A stretch of 64,000 nt of DNA from Candidatus Tectimicrobiota bacterium (GTDB lineage: Bacteria > JACPUC01). Both the position numbers and the translations under genes were made by a program. The notes below the pieces were generated by a model. That model had not been told where the DNA came from. It was given only the letters and a program-made list of their open reading frames with translations, and did not search any database. The stretch covers positions 91,454-155,453 of the forward strand of contig JACPUC010000030.1 in NCBI GenBank assembly GCA_016192455.1. The letters are read 5' to 3'. Shown here piece after piece: positions 51,246 to 60,910 of the stretch. Each line of letters begins with the position of its first letter. Position 1 is the first letter of the stretch.

Positions 51246-53027
51246 ATGCGTAGGCTGACGCTAGTCTTGCTCATCCTGGCGCTGGGTATGCTGGCGGTTC
51301 TGACGCCTCTCAAGGCCCAGGCGCAAGGGCCGGAAAGGTTCAAGGTTTTCGTGGTGTTCGACCGCCAGCCGGGGCCGACGGATGAAGCCGAGGTGCGGAG
51401 CCTTGGCGGCCGGGTTAGGTATGCGTACCACCTGGTGCCGGCGATTGCGGCTACCGTCCCCGAGGCGGCCCTCCGTGGCCTGTTGGCCAACCCTCGCGTC
51501 GTTGCCATCGAAGAGGACGGCGAGGTGCGCGCCATTGATCATGCGACTACTGCCGGCGACGCCGAATTAGACAATACTTGGGGCGTCAAGCATATCGGCG
51601 CGGGCACGGTGCATGCTGGGGGCAACAAGGGCCTGGGGGTGAGAGTGGCCGTCATCGACAGCGGCATCGACTGCACGCACCCCGACCTGAATGCGAACTG
51701 CGCCGGCGGGTATGACTTTGTAAATAATGACGCGGACCCCAGCGACGATAACGGCCACGGCACGCACGTGGCCGGCACGGTTGCCGCCGAGGATGATGGC
51801 GCCGGCGTTGTGGGCGTGGCGCCGGCGGCCAGTCTGTATGCGCTGAAGGTTCTGAGCAGCAGCGGCAGCGGTTCGTGGAGCGACGTGATCGCGGCCCTGC
51901 AATGGGCCGTGGACAACGGCATCCAGGTAACCAACAACAGCTACGGGGCGAGTACGGATCCCGGCACGACCGTGCGGGCGGCGTTTGATAACTCCGCGGC
52001 GGCGGGCGTTCTGCATGTGGCCGCCGCGGGCAACAACGGCAATCGCCGTGGCACCGGCAACAATGTCGGTTGGCCTGCCCGCTATGCCTCCGTCATCGCG
52101 GTGGCGGCCACCGATGCAAACGATGCGCGCGCCTCCTTCTCCAGCACCGGTGAAACGGTGGAGCTTGCCGCCCCCGGCGTGGCGATCAACTCCACCTTGC
52201 TCGGCGGCGGCTACGGCACGGCAAGCGGCACCTCCATGGCCTCTCCGCATGTGGCGGGCACGGCGGCCCTGGTGATCGCCGCCGGCATCGCCGACGCCAA
52301 CGGTGACGGCAAGATCAACGACGAGGTGCGGCTGCGGCTGCAAGAGACTGCCGACGACCTGGGGGATCCGGGGCGCGACACGAAGTATGGCTTCGGCCTC
52401 GTGGACGCCGATGAGGCCGCGGCGATTGGTCCTCAGAACAATCCTCCCGTTGTCTCTATTACCAGCCCGGCCGACGGCGCGACGTTTGCCTCAGGCGCCA
52501 CGATTCTGTTCGAGGGGACGGCGAGCGACACCGAGGACGGTGACCTGACGGCAGTCCTGGCGTGGAGCTCCAGCATCGATGGTCCGCTCGGCACGGGCGG
52601 GAGCTTCTCGACGACGTTGAGCGACGGGAACCACACCATCACCGCCTCGGTCACCGACTCGGGCGGCAAGACCGGCAGCGCCTCGGTCGGCATCACGGTG
52701 GGGACTCCTCCCCCTGGGCCGACGACCGTCAGCGTCGCCTCCATCGCCTACACCACCGAGGGCGGCAAGAACAGCGATAAACACCTGAACATCACCCTCG
52801 CGCTGGTGGACGACCTTGGGAATCCGGTCGCCGGCGCCGCTGTGTCGATCACGTTATCGAATGGAACAAGTTCATGGTCCGGCACTGCCACCACAGGTTC
52901 CGCTGGGACGGTGACCTTCACACTCAAGAACGCGCCCTCAGGTTGCTACACGACGAGTGTCACCAATGTGGCGGCCGCAGGCCTGACGTGGGACGGCGTG
53001 ACACCGGCAAACGAATTCTGTAAGTAG
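51246..53027 (+). CDS. Secreted subtilisin-family (S8) serine protease with Ig-like C-terminus
   Basis: 593 residues. Signal peptide 1-27 ([14 protein letters not shown] to KAQAQ), an I9-type inhibitor propeptide (about 32-98, [19 protein letters not shown]), then the S8 catalytic domain with Asp138 (VAVIDSG), His171 ([10 protein letters not shown]), oxyanion Asn near 263 and Ser330 ([11 protein letters not shown]). After residue 410 come two Ig/fibronectin-like modules ([15 protein letters not shown] and a Big-type end with a final Cys pair). ATG 51246 gives a canonical signal; ATG 51180 also has an RBS and would add 22 residues. A strong terminator follows. Confidence 0.92.
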   Translation: MRRLTLVLLILALGMLAVLTPLKAQAQGPERFKVFVVFDRQPGPTDEAEVRSLGGRVRYAYHLVPAIAATVPEAALRGLLANPRVVAIEEDGEVRAIDHATTAGDAELDNTWGVKHIGAGTVHAGGNKGLGVRVAVIDSGIDCTHPDLNANCAGGYDFVNNDADPSDDNGHGTHVAGTVAAEDDGAGVVGVAPAASLYALKVLSSSGSGSWSDVIAALQWAVDNGIQVTNNSYGASTDPGTTVRAAFDNSAAAGVLHVAAAGNNGNRRGTGNNVGWPARYASVIAVAATDANDARASFSSTGETVELAAPGVAINSTLLGGGYGTASGTSMASPHVAGTAALVIAAGIADANGDGKINDEVRLRLQETADDLGDPGRDTKYGFGLVDADEAAAIGPQNNPPVVSITSPADGATFASGATILFEGTASDTEDGDLTAVLAWSSSIDGPLGTGGSFSTTLSDGNHTITASVTDSGGKTGSASVGITVGTPPPGPTTVSVASIAYTTEGGKNSDKHLNITLALVDDLGNPVAGAAVSITLSNGTSSWSGTATTGSAGTVTFTLKNAPSGCYTTSVTNVAAAGLTWDGVTPANEFCK

Positions 53028-53060
53028 CAGGTGAGTTGGTTGACGTTGCTCGGAGGTATC

Positions 53061-53091
53061 GGGCGCATCGCAAGATGCGCCCAATCTTTTT
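53061..53091 (+). terminator. Intrinsic terminator after the protease gene
   Basis: GGGCGCATC (53061-53069), loop GCAA, GATGCGCCC (53074-53082), then AATCTTTTT. Confidence 0.85.
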
Positions 53092-53150
53092 GCGGCGAGA
53101 GGCATGAAGGGGAGGTAGTTTAACCACCAAGACACAAAGGGCGCCTGCTC

Positions 53151-53213
53151 TGCGAAATCTGCGTCATCTGCGGATTCTAGGTTTATCCGCAGATTGCGCA
53201 GATGACACGGATG
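53151..53213. repeat. 63-bp repeat, copy 1
   Basis: Starts CTGCGAAATCTGCGTCATC and ends GCGCAGATGACACGGAT. It contains an inverted pair (TCTGCGGAT ... ATCCGCAGA) able to form a hairpin. Copy 2 (53269-53331) differs at about two positions. Confidence 0.85.
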
Positions 53214-53268
53214 AGGGAAAGAGGAGGGGGTTATGGTGACAGAGGTCGCCTGGATGTGTCTTGTCGTT

Positions 53269-53331
53269 CTGCGAAATCTGCGTCATCCGCGGATTCTAGG
53301 TTTATCCGCAGATTGCGCAGATGGCACGGAT
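53269..53331. repeat. 63-bp repeat, copy 2, overlapping the end of the GxxExxY gene
   Basis: Nearly identical to copy 1. Its bases 53283-53331 supply the last codons and stop of the minus-strand GxxExxY gene. Confidence 0.85.
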
Positions 53332-53720
53332 TTGGAAAAGACGTAGCGACGGTATTCAAGAGACTGAGCGCCGAAATTGAACAGCAAGCCGACTTCATAG
53401 CCACTCGCCTTCAAGTAATTAATGACTTGCGCCTGTTCAGTCCCGCTGAGTTTTGCCAGTGCCTTGACCTCGACAATGACGGAATCGAAGCAAACGAAGT
53501 CAACTCTATAGGCGGTATTGAGGCGCCACCCTTTGTAGAATACCGGCAATTCAAATTCACGCTTGTACGGCACCCTTCTGACGGCCAGTTCCCGCTCCAG
53601 CGCTTCCTGATACACCGCTTCCAGAAATCCACACCCCAGTTGCCCATGCACCTCCATGGCGGCACCGATGATGGCATAGGACCTTGGGTCGCTTTTGTCT
53701 CTCTGCGCAATCTGCGTCAT
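53283..53720 (-). CDS. GxxExxY-family protein (PD-(D/E)XK-like fold)
   Basis: 145 residues of the GxxExxY family (PF13366): ten-residue motif GFLEAVYQEA with Gly31, Glu34 and Tyr37, then VPYKREFELPVFYKGWRLN, YRVDFVCFDSVIVEVKAL (the D...ExK nuclease-like core) and a GTEQAQVINYLKASG helix. Function is unknown; the fold suggests nucleic-acid processing. Both ends of the gene lie inside copies of the neighbouring repeat, an arrangement that suggests a mobile cassette. Composition is less GC-rich than neighbours. Confidence 0.85.
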   Translation of the reverse strand: MTQIAQRDKSDPRSYAIIGAAMEVHGQLGCGFLEAVYQEALERELAVRRVPYKREFELPVFYKGWRLNTAYRVDFVCFDSVIVEVKALAKLSGTEQAQVINYLKASGYEVGLLFNFGAQSLEYRRYVFSKSVPSAQSADKPRIRG

Positions 53721-53726
53721 CTGCGG
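53703..53726. repeat. Partial third repeat copy at the start of the GxxExxY gene
   Basis: CTGCGCAATCTGCGTCATC matches the first part of the 63-bp unit. Read on the minus strand it provides the ATG and first codons (MTQIAQR) of the GxxExxY gene. Confidence 0.75.
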
Positions 53727-53742
53727 AAGCTTCTCGGGCTGA

Positions 53743-54378
53743 TCAGCGCAGCAGGTTGGCGAAGCGTTCCCAGCGCACCAGGCGCAGCCAATCGGCGCCC
53801 CAGTTCCACGACCAGTAGATGATGAACGCCTTGCCGACGATGGCCTTGCGGTCGACCAGGCCCCAGTAGCGGCTGTCGTAGCTGTTGTCGCGGTTATCCC
53901 CCATCATGAAGTATTTGCCTGGCGGAATGGTCAGCGGCCCGAAGTTGTCGCGGCGGGAGAGGAGGCCCGGCTCAATGCTGCCGAGGTCCGCCTGCGAGTA
54001 AGGCTCGGCAAGGGGCGCGCCGTTGATGAACACCCGCTTGCGGGTCATCGAGATGCGATCGCCCGACAGGCCGACGACGCGCTTGATGAGGTCGGTCTTG
54101 CCGTCCTGGGGCGAGACGAACACCATGATGTCGCCGCGCTTCGGCTCGGTGAACCAGTAGTAGAACTTCGCCACCAGGACGTGGTCGCCCACCAGGAGGG
54201 TGGGGATCATCGACCCGGAGGGGATGTTGAAGGCCTGCACCACGAAGGTGCGGATGAGGAGCGCCAAAAGGATGGCGACGATGAGCGCCTCGGCGTACTC
54301 TCGGAACACCGATTTGCGCCGCGGCTGGGGATCTTGCTGCGGTTGGGATACGCTGCGCGGCTGCGGTGATTTCTTCAT
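53743..54378 (-). CDS. lepB: Signal peptidase I (copy 1)
   Basis: Inner-membrane peptidase that removes signal peptides, 211 residues. One N-terminal membrane helix (ALIVAILLALLIRTFVV). Catalytic Ser56 in NIPSGSM and Lys99 in TDLIKRVVGL; box E GDNRDNSYDSR is intact. It lies 232 bases after the second signal peptidase gene on the same strand. Confidence 0.94.
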   Translation of the reverse strand: MKKSPQPRSVSQPQQDPQPRRKSVFREYAEALIVAILLALLIRTFVVQAFNIPSGSMIPTLLVGDHVLVAKFYYWFTEPKRGDIMVFVSPQDGKTDLIKRVVGLSGDRISMTRKRVFINGAPLAEPYSQADLGSIEPGLLSRRDNFGPLTIPPGKYFMMGDNRDNSYDSRYWGLVDRKAIVGKAFIIYWSWNWGADWLRLVRWERFANLLR

Positions 54379-54610
54379 ACGCCGTCCATGACTCAGGCGG
54401 AAAATGGGAGCTGATTGCGGCGCGGCGGCGCGCGGTTCAGGGCGGCGCCCCGCGGTTCAGGCCGCCAAGCGGGGGGCGCGGGGGCTCCCCGCCTCCCTCC
54501 TGGAGGCCAAAGCTCCACCGCGGAGACACCTCGACCGATGACCCCTCGAACAAGCGCCCCGGATCATCCTGGATCATTGGGCGGTTGTCTCGGGCTCATG
54601 TCCGCCGTCG

Positions 54611-55252
54611 TTAGCGCAGCAGTTTTCCGAGCCGCCGCCAGCGCACTTTCGCCAGACCTCTTGCCTCCGCGTCCCATGACCAGTAGATGAGGAACGCTTT
54701 GCCGACCACTGCGTCGTTGCTGAGCGGCCCCCAGAAGCGGCTGTCGAGGCTGTCGTCGCGGTTGTCGCCCAACATGAAGTAGGTCCCCGCCGGCAGCGTC
54801 AACGGCCCGAAATTGTCCCGATTCGACAGGCGGCCGGGCTGCACCGTGTCACTCGAGAAGGAGACGTACTCTTCCCGCGCCGGCTGGCCATTGATAGAGA
54901 TCTGCTTGTTTTTGATCTCGATGGTCTCGCCGGGCAGCCCCACGATGCGCTTGATGAAGTCGCGCTGCGGATCGAGGGGGAACTCGAAGACAATAATGTC
55001 ACCCCGCCGCGGCTCGGTAAAGTAGTAGATGAATTTATTCACCAGGAGGTAGTCGCCGATGCGCAGGGTGGAGAGCATGGAGCCGGAGGGGATGGTGAAC
55101 GCCTCGACCACGAAGGTGCGAATGCCGAGCGCCAAGATGACGGCCACCACGATGGCTTCGGCATAGTGGCGGAAGGCCGACTTGGGCCGCTGCTGCGGTG
55201 GCGGCGGAGCTTGCGGGATGGCGTCAGTCACCAGTGCGGGCTCCTTCCTCAC
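54611..55252 (-). CDS. lepB: Signal peptidase I (copy 2)
   Basis: 213 residues, about half identical to copy 1. Membrane helix [19 protein letters not shown], catalytic Ser58 in TIPSGSM and Lys101 in [13 protein letters not shown], box [12 protein letters not shown]. The GTG start at 55252 overlaps the lepA stop by four bases (GTGA), indicating translational coupling; GTG 55231 after AAGGAG is an alternative start. The lepA-lepB order is widespread in bacteria. Confidence 0.94.
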   Translation of the reverse strand: MRKEPALVTDAIPQAPPPPQQRPKSAFRHYAEAIVVAVILALGIRTFVVEAFTIPSGSMLSTLRIGDYLLVNKFIYYFTEPRRGDIIVFEFPLDPQRDFIKRIVGLPGETIEIKNKQISINGQPAREEYVSFSSDTVQPGRLSNRDNFGPLTLPAGTYFMLGDNRDDSLDSRFWGPLSNDAVVGKAFLIYWSWDAEARGLAKVRWRRLGKLLR

Positions 55253-57057
55253 TTCTCGGCGTCAATGCGCAGCAAGGCCATGAAGGCCTCCTGAGGGAGC
55301 TCCACCTGGCCGACCTGCTTCATGCGTTTCTTCCCCTCTTTCTGCTTCTCGAGCAACTTCCGCTTGCGCGTGATGTCGCCGCCGTAGCACTTGGCCGTCA
55401 CGTTCTTGCGCAGAGCCTTCACCGATTCCCGCGCAATGACGCGGCTGCCGATCGCCGCCTGGATGACCACTTCGAAGAGCTGCCGCGGCACGAGCTGGCG
55501 CATCTTCTCCACCAACTCCCGGCCGTAGTCATAGGCGCGGTCACGGTGCACGATGAGGGAGAGGGCGTCGACCACCTCGCCGTTCACCAGGATGTCCAGC
55601 TTCACTAGGTCGGCCTTGCGGTAGCCCAGGAGATCGTAATCGAAGCTGCCGTAGCCGCGCGTCTGCGACTTGAGCTTGTCGTAGAAGTCGAGCACGATGG
55701 AGCTGAGCGGGATTTCGAAGCTGAGCATGGCGCGGCTCTCATCGATGTACTCCATGCTCTTGTGCAGGCCGCGGCGCTCCGTGGCGAGCTTCATGATGGC
55801 GCCGATGCTGCTGGTGGGGGTGATGATCGAGGCCAGGATCACTGGCTCCTCGATGCGATCGATGAGACCGGCCGCCGGGAAGCGCGAGGGGTTCTGCACC
55901 TCGAGCGCCTCCCCGTTCGTCTTGTAGACGCGGTACACGACGGTGGGCACGGTCACCAGGAGCGTCAGGTCGAACTCGCGCTCCAGGCGTTCCTTGACGA
56001 TCTCCATGTGCAGCAGGCCAAGGAAGCCGCAGCGAAAGCCGAAGCCGAGGGAGTCCGAGATCTCCGGCTCATAGCGGATGGCGCTGTCGTTCAGGCAGAG
56101 CTTCTCGAGCGCGTCGCGGAGCTGCTCGAACTGGGAGCTCTGCACCGGGTAGAGGCCGCTGAAGACCATCGGCTTCTTGTCGCGGAAGCCCGTCAGCGGG
56201 GCGGCGGCCGGACGCTGCGCATCGGTGACGGTGTCGCCGATCTTCGTATCCTGGACGCGCTTGATGCCGGCCAGGAAGTAACCGACCTCGCCGGCCCAGA
56301 GCTCCTCGGTCTTCATGCGCCGCAGACGCAGCATGCCCACCTCGCTCACTTCGTGGACGCTGCCGTTGCTCATCAGCTCGATGAGCTGACCCTTGCAGAT
56401 GCGGCCGTTCATCACCCGCACGAGGACCACGGCGCCCTGGTAGGAATCAAACCAGGAATCGAAGATGAGCGCCTGCAGGGGAGCGCTGGGATCGCCCTTC
56501 GGCGCCGGGATGCGTTCCACAACGGCTTCCAGCACCGCGGCGATGCCGAGCTTCTCCTTGGCGCTGGTGAGGAGCACGTCCTTGGGGTTGATGTCCAGCA
56601 GTTCGCTGAGCTGGCGTTTCACCCCTTCGATGTCGGCATTGGGGAGGTCGATCTTGTTGATGACCGGGATGATCGTCAGGTTCTGCTCCAGCGCCAGGAA
56701 GGCGTTGGCGATGGTTTGCGCCTCGATGCCCTGCGCCGCATCCACGACCAGGAGCACCCCTTCGCAGGCCGCCAGGCTGCGCGAGACTTCGTAGCTGAAA
56801 TCGACGTGTCCGGGAGTATCGATGAGGTTGAGGCGATAGAGGGTGCCGTTGGGGTGGCGGTAATCAATGCGGATCGCCTGCGCCTTGATGGTGATGCCGC
56901 GCTCGCGCTCGATGTCCATCTGGTCGAGCACCTGGTCGGTCATCTCGCGCTGGCTGATGGTCCCCGTCACTTCAAGCAGACGATCGGCCAGGGTAGATTT
57001 TCCATGGTCGATGTGGGCGATAATGGAAAAGTTGCGCACATGCTCCAGCGTATACAT
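55249..57057 (-). CDS. lepA: Elongation factor 4 (LepA) GTPase
   Basis: Ribosomal back-translocase GTPase, 602 residues. G1 AHIDHGKST (residues 14-22), G2/G3 [13 protein letters not shown]4 NKIDLPNAD and the LepA-specific C-terminal domain ([20 protein letters not shown], then LRIDAEK). ATG 57057 gives the family start [16 protein letters not shown]; the RBS is weak, and an in-frame upstream start at 57096 is possible. Confidence 0.96.
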   Translation of the reverse strand: MYTLEHVRNFSIIAHIDHGKSTLADRLLEVTGTISQREMTDQVLDQMDIERERGITIKAQAIRIDYRHPNGTLYRLNLIDTPGHVDFSYEVSRSLAACEGVLLVVDAAQGIEAQTIANAFLALEQNLTIIPVINKIDLPNADIEGVKRQLSELLDINPKDVLLTSAKEKLGIAAVLEAVVERIPAPKGDPSAPLQALIFDSWFDSYQGAVVLVRVMNGRICKGQLIELMSNGSVHEVSEVGMLRLRRMKTEELWAGEVGYFLAGIKRVQDTKIGDTVTDAQRPAAAPLTGFRDKKPMVFSGLYPVQSSQFEQLRDALEKLCLNDSAIRYEPEISDSLGFGFRCGFLGLLHMEIVKERLEREFDLTLLVTVPTVVYRVYKTNGEALEVQNPSRFPAAGLIDRIEEPVILASIITPTSSIGAIMKLATERRGLHKSMEYIDESRAMLSFEIPLSSIVLDFYDKLKSQTRGYGSFDYDLLGYRKADLVKLDILVNGEVVDALSLIVHRDRAYDYGRELVEKMRQLVPRQLFEVVIQAAIGSRVIARESVKALRKNVTAKCYGGDITRKRKLLEKQKEGKKRMKQVGQVELPQEAFMALLRIDAEK

Positions 57058-58058
57058 CGAGGGAATCCGTTTCAGACCTGACAGTGGTACGGGCAAGGCG
57101 CCAAGAGACTCACCTCACCCCTGGGGGCTCCACATCGCCTCCGCGGCCGCTCGCCGCGCTGAAGCGGCAGGGCTCCCTTCCCCGCGCGCCGCTCAGAAGC
57201 TTCGTGCCAAAAACCATGGCAAGGCAGGCAGGTCGACGATCGCCGGCGCGCCGCCACACCGCGCCACGGCCGCGGCTCTACCCTGCACGTTCAAGACAGC
57301 GCGGCGGCCGGGATGGTTCCCTCCCCTCCGCCGCGGCCCATGCGCGCGGCGCGCCGGGCGAACAACACCGCCGCCTCGCCGGGGAACGGACACTCCTCCG
57401 CACCACGAGGCTCTCACCGGCAGAGCCGCACCCGGCAGAACGGCTGTTTTCATGCGGAAAACCAGCAAGCCGGCGAAGTTGCGCTCGCGTGGGTACGCGC
57501 CTGGCGGCGAGAACAGAGGTCCCTTCGCAAGCTGGGCATGGCGCCCGAGGGCGGGTGCGCGGCGAGCGACAGACATCGGACATGCCGTGGCGCCTTCCGA
57601 GGTGAGCCCGCCGCGTCCTCCAGGCAATCTAGCAACATTTGAACTTTCAGCACGTTATGGTAATGTAACAGGACCAGGGAGAAATCGCAACGAGGAATTC
57701 GGTGTATCTCGCCCCGCTGCGGCGCGGCGCGGTCCTGACGCGCGTCGCGGCGGCGCGGAGCAGAGCGTCGGCGCCAGCAGGCGCGGCGTCGGTTCTCGCA
57801 GGGGGTCCCCGGCCAGGGCCGCGCTGTTGCTCCCCGTTGCAACCTCCCGCCGGCGTGCTTATCTTGACAGCGGAGGAGTAGTCGTCAGGTGTTGGTGAGC
57901 GTGGAGGGACGGCAGCCGCCCGCGAGTCGCTCTCCGAGAGGCGACCCGGAGGGGAACTTTCGTTCTCAGGGTGCTGTCTAAGCTGGCAGTCTTGATGATC
58001 CACGCGTCCCCTGCATGGTAGCTTGCCTTTCGTTCCCGGGATCAGGTAGGGCGGCGAT
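57058..58058. other. Long divergent intergenic region
   Basis: About 1 kb between lepA and the sigma factor gene. Several open frames exist but all read as Arg/Pro/Ala-rich shadows with no family. A less GC-rich patch at 57630-57680 contains TTGAAC followed after 16 bases by TAATGT, a weak plus-strand promoter candidate. A TTGACA at 57866-57871 lacks a -10 partner. I recognise no RNA gene. Confidence 0.35.
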
Positions 58059-58619
58059 TTGGATTCCGACCAGGTTCTTGTAGACCGCAGTCAGCTAGGG
58101 GATACGAAGGCCTTCGACGTGCTGGTGCTGAAGTATCAGCAGCAGGTCTTCTCGCTCATCTATCGTCTGACGAGTGATCGCCAGGCGGTGGAGGACTTGG
58201 CGCAGGACGTCTTTCATAACGCCTATCGCGCCATCAGGCACTTCCAGGGCAAGTCAAGCTTCTTCACCTGGCTCTACCGCATCACCGTGAATACGTGCAT
58301 CAACTTCACCAAGCAGCAACGCTTGCGCCGGGTGATCACCTCGGTGGAAGACAACCCCTACGGAGATGTGCCGTCGCCCAGCCACCAAGAGGTCGACAGC
58401 CCGGAGCGGGCGTTGGAGAACAAGCAGCTGGCCGGTCTCATTGAGAAGGCGCTGTCGAGCATCTCCGAGGATAAGCGGACCATCCTCATCCTGCGTGATA
58501 TCGAGGGGTTGAGCTACGAGGAGATTGCGGAGATCATGGACTGCCCGATTGGGACGGTGCGATCCCGGCTCTTCCGCGCGCGGGAGAAGATTCAGGTAAA
58601 ACTGCGCGCCTACCTCTAG
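58059..58619 (+). CDS. ECF sigma factor, RpoE-like
   Basis: Envelope-stress sigma factor, 186 residues. Region 2: QQQVFSLIYRLTSDRQAVED and LAQDVFHNAYRAI; region 4: LSYEEIAEIMDCPIGTVRSR. The start is TTG 58059, seven or so bases after AGGTAGGG; no ATG fits. Followed by a zf-HC2 anti-sigma gene, a RseB-like gene and a DegP-like gene, the standard order of sigma-E operons (rpoE-rseA-rseB-mucD), so its regulon should be extracytoplasmic protein folding. Confidence 0.93.
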   Translation: MDSDQVLVDRSQLGDTKAFDVLVLKYQQQVFSLIYRLTSDRQAVEDLAQDVFHNAYRAIRHFQGKSSFFTWLYRITVNTCINFTKQQRLRRVITSVEDNPYGDVPSPSHQEVDSPERALENKQLAGLIEKALSSISEDKRTILILRDIEGLSYEEIAEIMDCPIGTVRSRLFRAREKIQVKLRAYL

Positions 58620-58688
58620 GCGTGTCCGTAAGGGGCGGCAGGCGTCCCAGGTGCGAGGTGAGCTCTTTCCAAGCAGAGGGAATCGTTT

Positions 58689-59312
58689 ATGCGATGTCTC
58701 GCCACGCGTGAGCAACTGTCGGCATTCATCGACAACGAGCTCGACTCTCAGGAGGTGCGCGCCCTGAACGCGCACTTGGAAGGGTGCACGAGCTGCCGGC
58801 AGGAGCTCGAGCAGTTGCGCGCGGCGCAGATGCTGCTGCGGGAAGTGGCGTTTGCCGTGCCGGCGCCCAAGCCGTCGGTCCATTTTTCCGCGCGCGTCAT
58901 GCAGGCTATCGCCGAGGACGACCTGTCGCACGCGCCGCAGGCGCGCGGCCCCTTCCTGGCCGAGCCTGCGCTGGGGCGCTTCTGGGAGGCACTCCTCGAG
59001 CGCGCGCACGGCTGGCTGCGCCTGCCTCGCTACGCGCTCAGCATGGCGAGCCTGGCGCTGGCCATCGGCGTTTTGACCATGGTGGTCAGTGGTGGCGGGG
59101 TGAAGTTCGCGGCGAGCTGGTTTGGCCCGCAGCGCCCCACCCTCACCACCGTGTACAAGCTTCCCCAGATTGCCAGCCTCAAGATGCCGCGAGAGACCGA
59201 CCTCGAAGAAGCGCTGCGGGAGTTCGCCTACCACTCCTCCGGCGAGCCCACCCTGGAGGGCGGGGCATGGGTGGCCTTAGCGCAGGTTCGCTATGGGGCG
59301 GGGGCCAACTAG
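58689..59312 (+). CDS. Anti-sigma factor with zf-HC2-type N-terminus (RseA-like)
   Basis: Membrane-spanning inhibitor of the upstream sigma factor, 207 residues. The N-terminal anti-sigma domain has LSAFIDNELDSQEVRALNAHLEGC in pieces, with H29-x3-C33-x2-C36 (HLEGCTSCRQEL) as zinc ligands. A single membrane helix lies around residues 117-137 (LSMASLALAIGVLTMVVSG), and the C-terminal part is periplasmic. It should be cleaved by site-1/site-2 proteases on envelope stress. Confidence 0.9.
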   Translation: MRCLATREQLSAFIDNELDSQEVRALNAHLEGCTSCRQELEQLRAAQMLLREVAFAVPAPKPSVHFSARVMQAIAEDDLSHAPQARGPFLAEPALGRFWEALLERAHGWLRLPRYALSMASLALAIGVLTMVVSGGGVKFAASWFGPQRPTLTTVYKLPQIASLKMPRETDLEEALREFAYHSSGEPTLEGGAWVALAQVRYGAGAN

Positions 59313-59385
59313 ACGGAGCTGGCGGCGCCGTTTGAGGCAGCGGCAGGGGAAGTGCGAGGCATCTGCCGCACGGTCGGGTTGAACC

Positions 59386-60591
59386 ATGATGCACGACACC
59401 TTGGCAAGCTCGGCGCTCCCGGAGAGCGCCGCGCGGCGGCAAAGTGGGAGGCTGCTGGTGCAGAACGTTCCGCATTCTCCGCCATGGGGCCGGAGGTCGC
59501 TTGCCTCCTCGCTCAGCCGGAGGCTAGCCTGGCTGCGGCGGTTGGGGAGGCGATGGGGGCTCCCAGGGCTGTGCGGCGCGCTCCTCCTCGGCAGCGCCTG
59601 GCCGGCCAGCGCGTGGGCCATCGAGGCGAAAGCCTGGCACATGCTCGAGCGCATGGCGCAGGCCGAGCTAAGCCAGGTCTACGCCGGCGAGAAAGTGGTG
59701 GCGGACCTGACGCAGCCCGTGCCGAAATTCCTCCACTTCCGTGTTATTCGGTTGCTTCCCAACCTGGAGCGTCGAGAGTTCCTACACACCAACAACCAAC
59801 CGGCCGATGTCGTCGTCAATGACGGCAACTATCTCTGGCACTATCAACCGTTGCGCGGCCTCGTGGAGAAGCGCAAAGCACCCTCCCTGCAGCAACGTCG
59901 CACCTTGCAGCTCCGCACCCTCGATCTCATCAAGGAGAATTACGCAGTCAAGGTTCAGGCTCTCGAGCAGCCGCTGGATGGGCGCCGCGCTGATCTCCTG
60001 GAGTTCTCCAGCAAGTTGGAATCCGCCCGCCTGCTGCGGCGTGTGTGGATTGACCGTGAAACAGGCTTGGCGCTGCGGACGGAGGTGTACGGCCTCGACG
60101 CGCGGCTGACCCATCTCTCCTACTTCACCCGCATCAACTTCAGCCCCGCGGTGTACAGCGAAACCTTCGAGCTGCGGGTGCCGAACTCCACCCGCATGCG
60201 GACCGTGGAGGAGCTCTCCCTCTCCACGCTGAGAGAGATTTCGCAGGAATTCGAGCGCTCCCAGTCGGTGCGGGTGCACCGCCCCAGCTACCTGCCGCCG
60301 GGGTTTTCGATCATCCGTTCGCAAGTCCAGTCGGTGAACAGCGAGAAGAAAGTGCTGCTCAAGTTCTCGGACGGGCTCAACACCTTGCTCCTCTATCAGA
60401 CCGTGTTGCCGTCGGCGCCCCGGCCCTCGAATCAGCCGAGCCGCCCCATCGATATCGGGGGAGTGGCGGGTCACATCTTCGAGCTGGGCTACGTGCGCGC
60501 CCTGAAGTGGCACCGGGATGGCAACTATTACACCTTGGTAGGGAATCTTCCCGAAGAAGAACTCGTCCGTACCGCCGCCTCAATCCAATGA
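59386..60591 (+). CDS. MucB/RseB-like periplasmic sigma-E regulator
   Basis: Periplasmic sensor that protects the anti-sigma factor, 401 residues from the first ATG. A signal sequence lies near residues 55-78 (GLCGALLLGSAWPASAWA); the true start may be further in, but no better RBS is visible. The mature part has the LolA-like first domain (AWHMLERMAQAELSQVYAGE, LWIDRET-like RVWIDRETGLALRTEVY) and the C-terminal RseB domain (YLPPGFSIIRSQVQ, LKFSDGLNTLLLYQT). It lies between the anti-sigma and DegP-like genes. Confidence 0.87.
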   Translation: MMHDTLASSALPESAARRQSGRLLVQNVPHSPPWGRRSLASSLSRRLAWLRRLGRRWGLPGLCGALLLGSAWPASAWAIEAKAWHMLERMAQAELSQVYAGEKVVADLTQPVPKFLHFRVIRLLPNLERREFLHTNNQPADVVVNDGNYLWHYQPLRGLVEKRKAPSLQQRRTLQLRTLDLIKENYAVKVQALEQPLDGRRADLLEFSSKLESARLLRRVWIDRETGLALRTEVYGLDARLTHLSYFTRINFSPAVYSETFELRVPNSTRMRTVEELSLSTLREISQEFERSQSVRVHRPSYLPPGFSIIRSQVQSVNSEKKVLLKFSDGLNTLLLYQTVLPSAPRPSNQPSRPIDIGGVAGHIFELGYVRALKWHRDGNYYTLVGNLPEEELVRTAASIQ

Positions 60592-60910
60592 TCGTCAACG
60601 ACGCGGCTGCAGCCGACCCTTGGCCCCTGGGGGAGGGAGGCGGGATTCTCTGCGCGGCTGAGCCGCGCGGAGCGCTCCTGGCGTAAGCGCCGCAGCCGCG
60701 CGCCGCTCGTTGCCAAGCGCCGCCGGTCGGCGCCGGTGAAGAAGGTCGCTGATCCCTGCCCCGAAGAGCCTCCCCATGCCCGGGCGTTCGAGGCGCCTGA
60801 TCGGTTGGCCCAAGTGAGCGGCCGGGATAAGCGGGCGGCGCGCCTGGGCGGGCTGTCCCAGGGGCTGTACGAAGGGAGCCGGGACGCCTCCCCTGTTTCT
60901 CCTGTTCTCT

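Noticed and set aside
57100..58058. Protein-coding gene in the 1-kb gap between lepA and the sigma factor
   Set aside because: Several open frames of 100-340 codons exist on both strands, but they overlap each other and show shadow-like composition and no domain.
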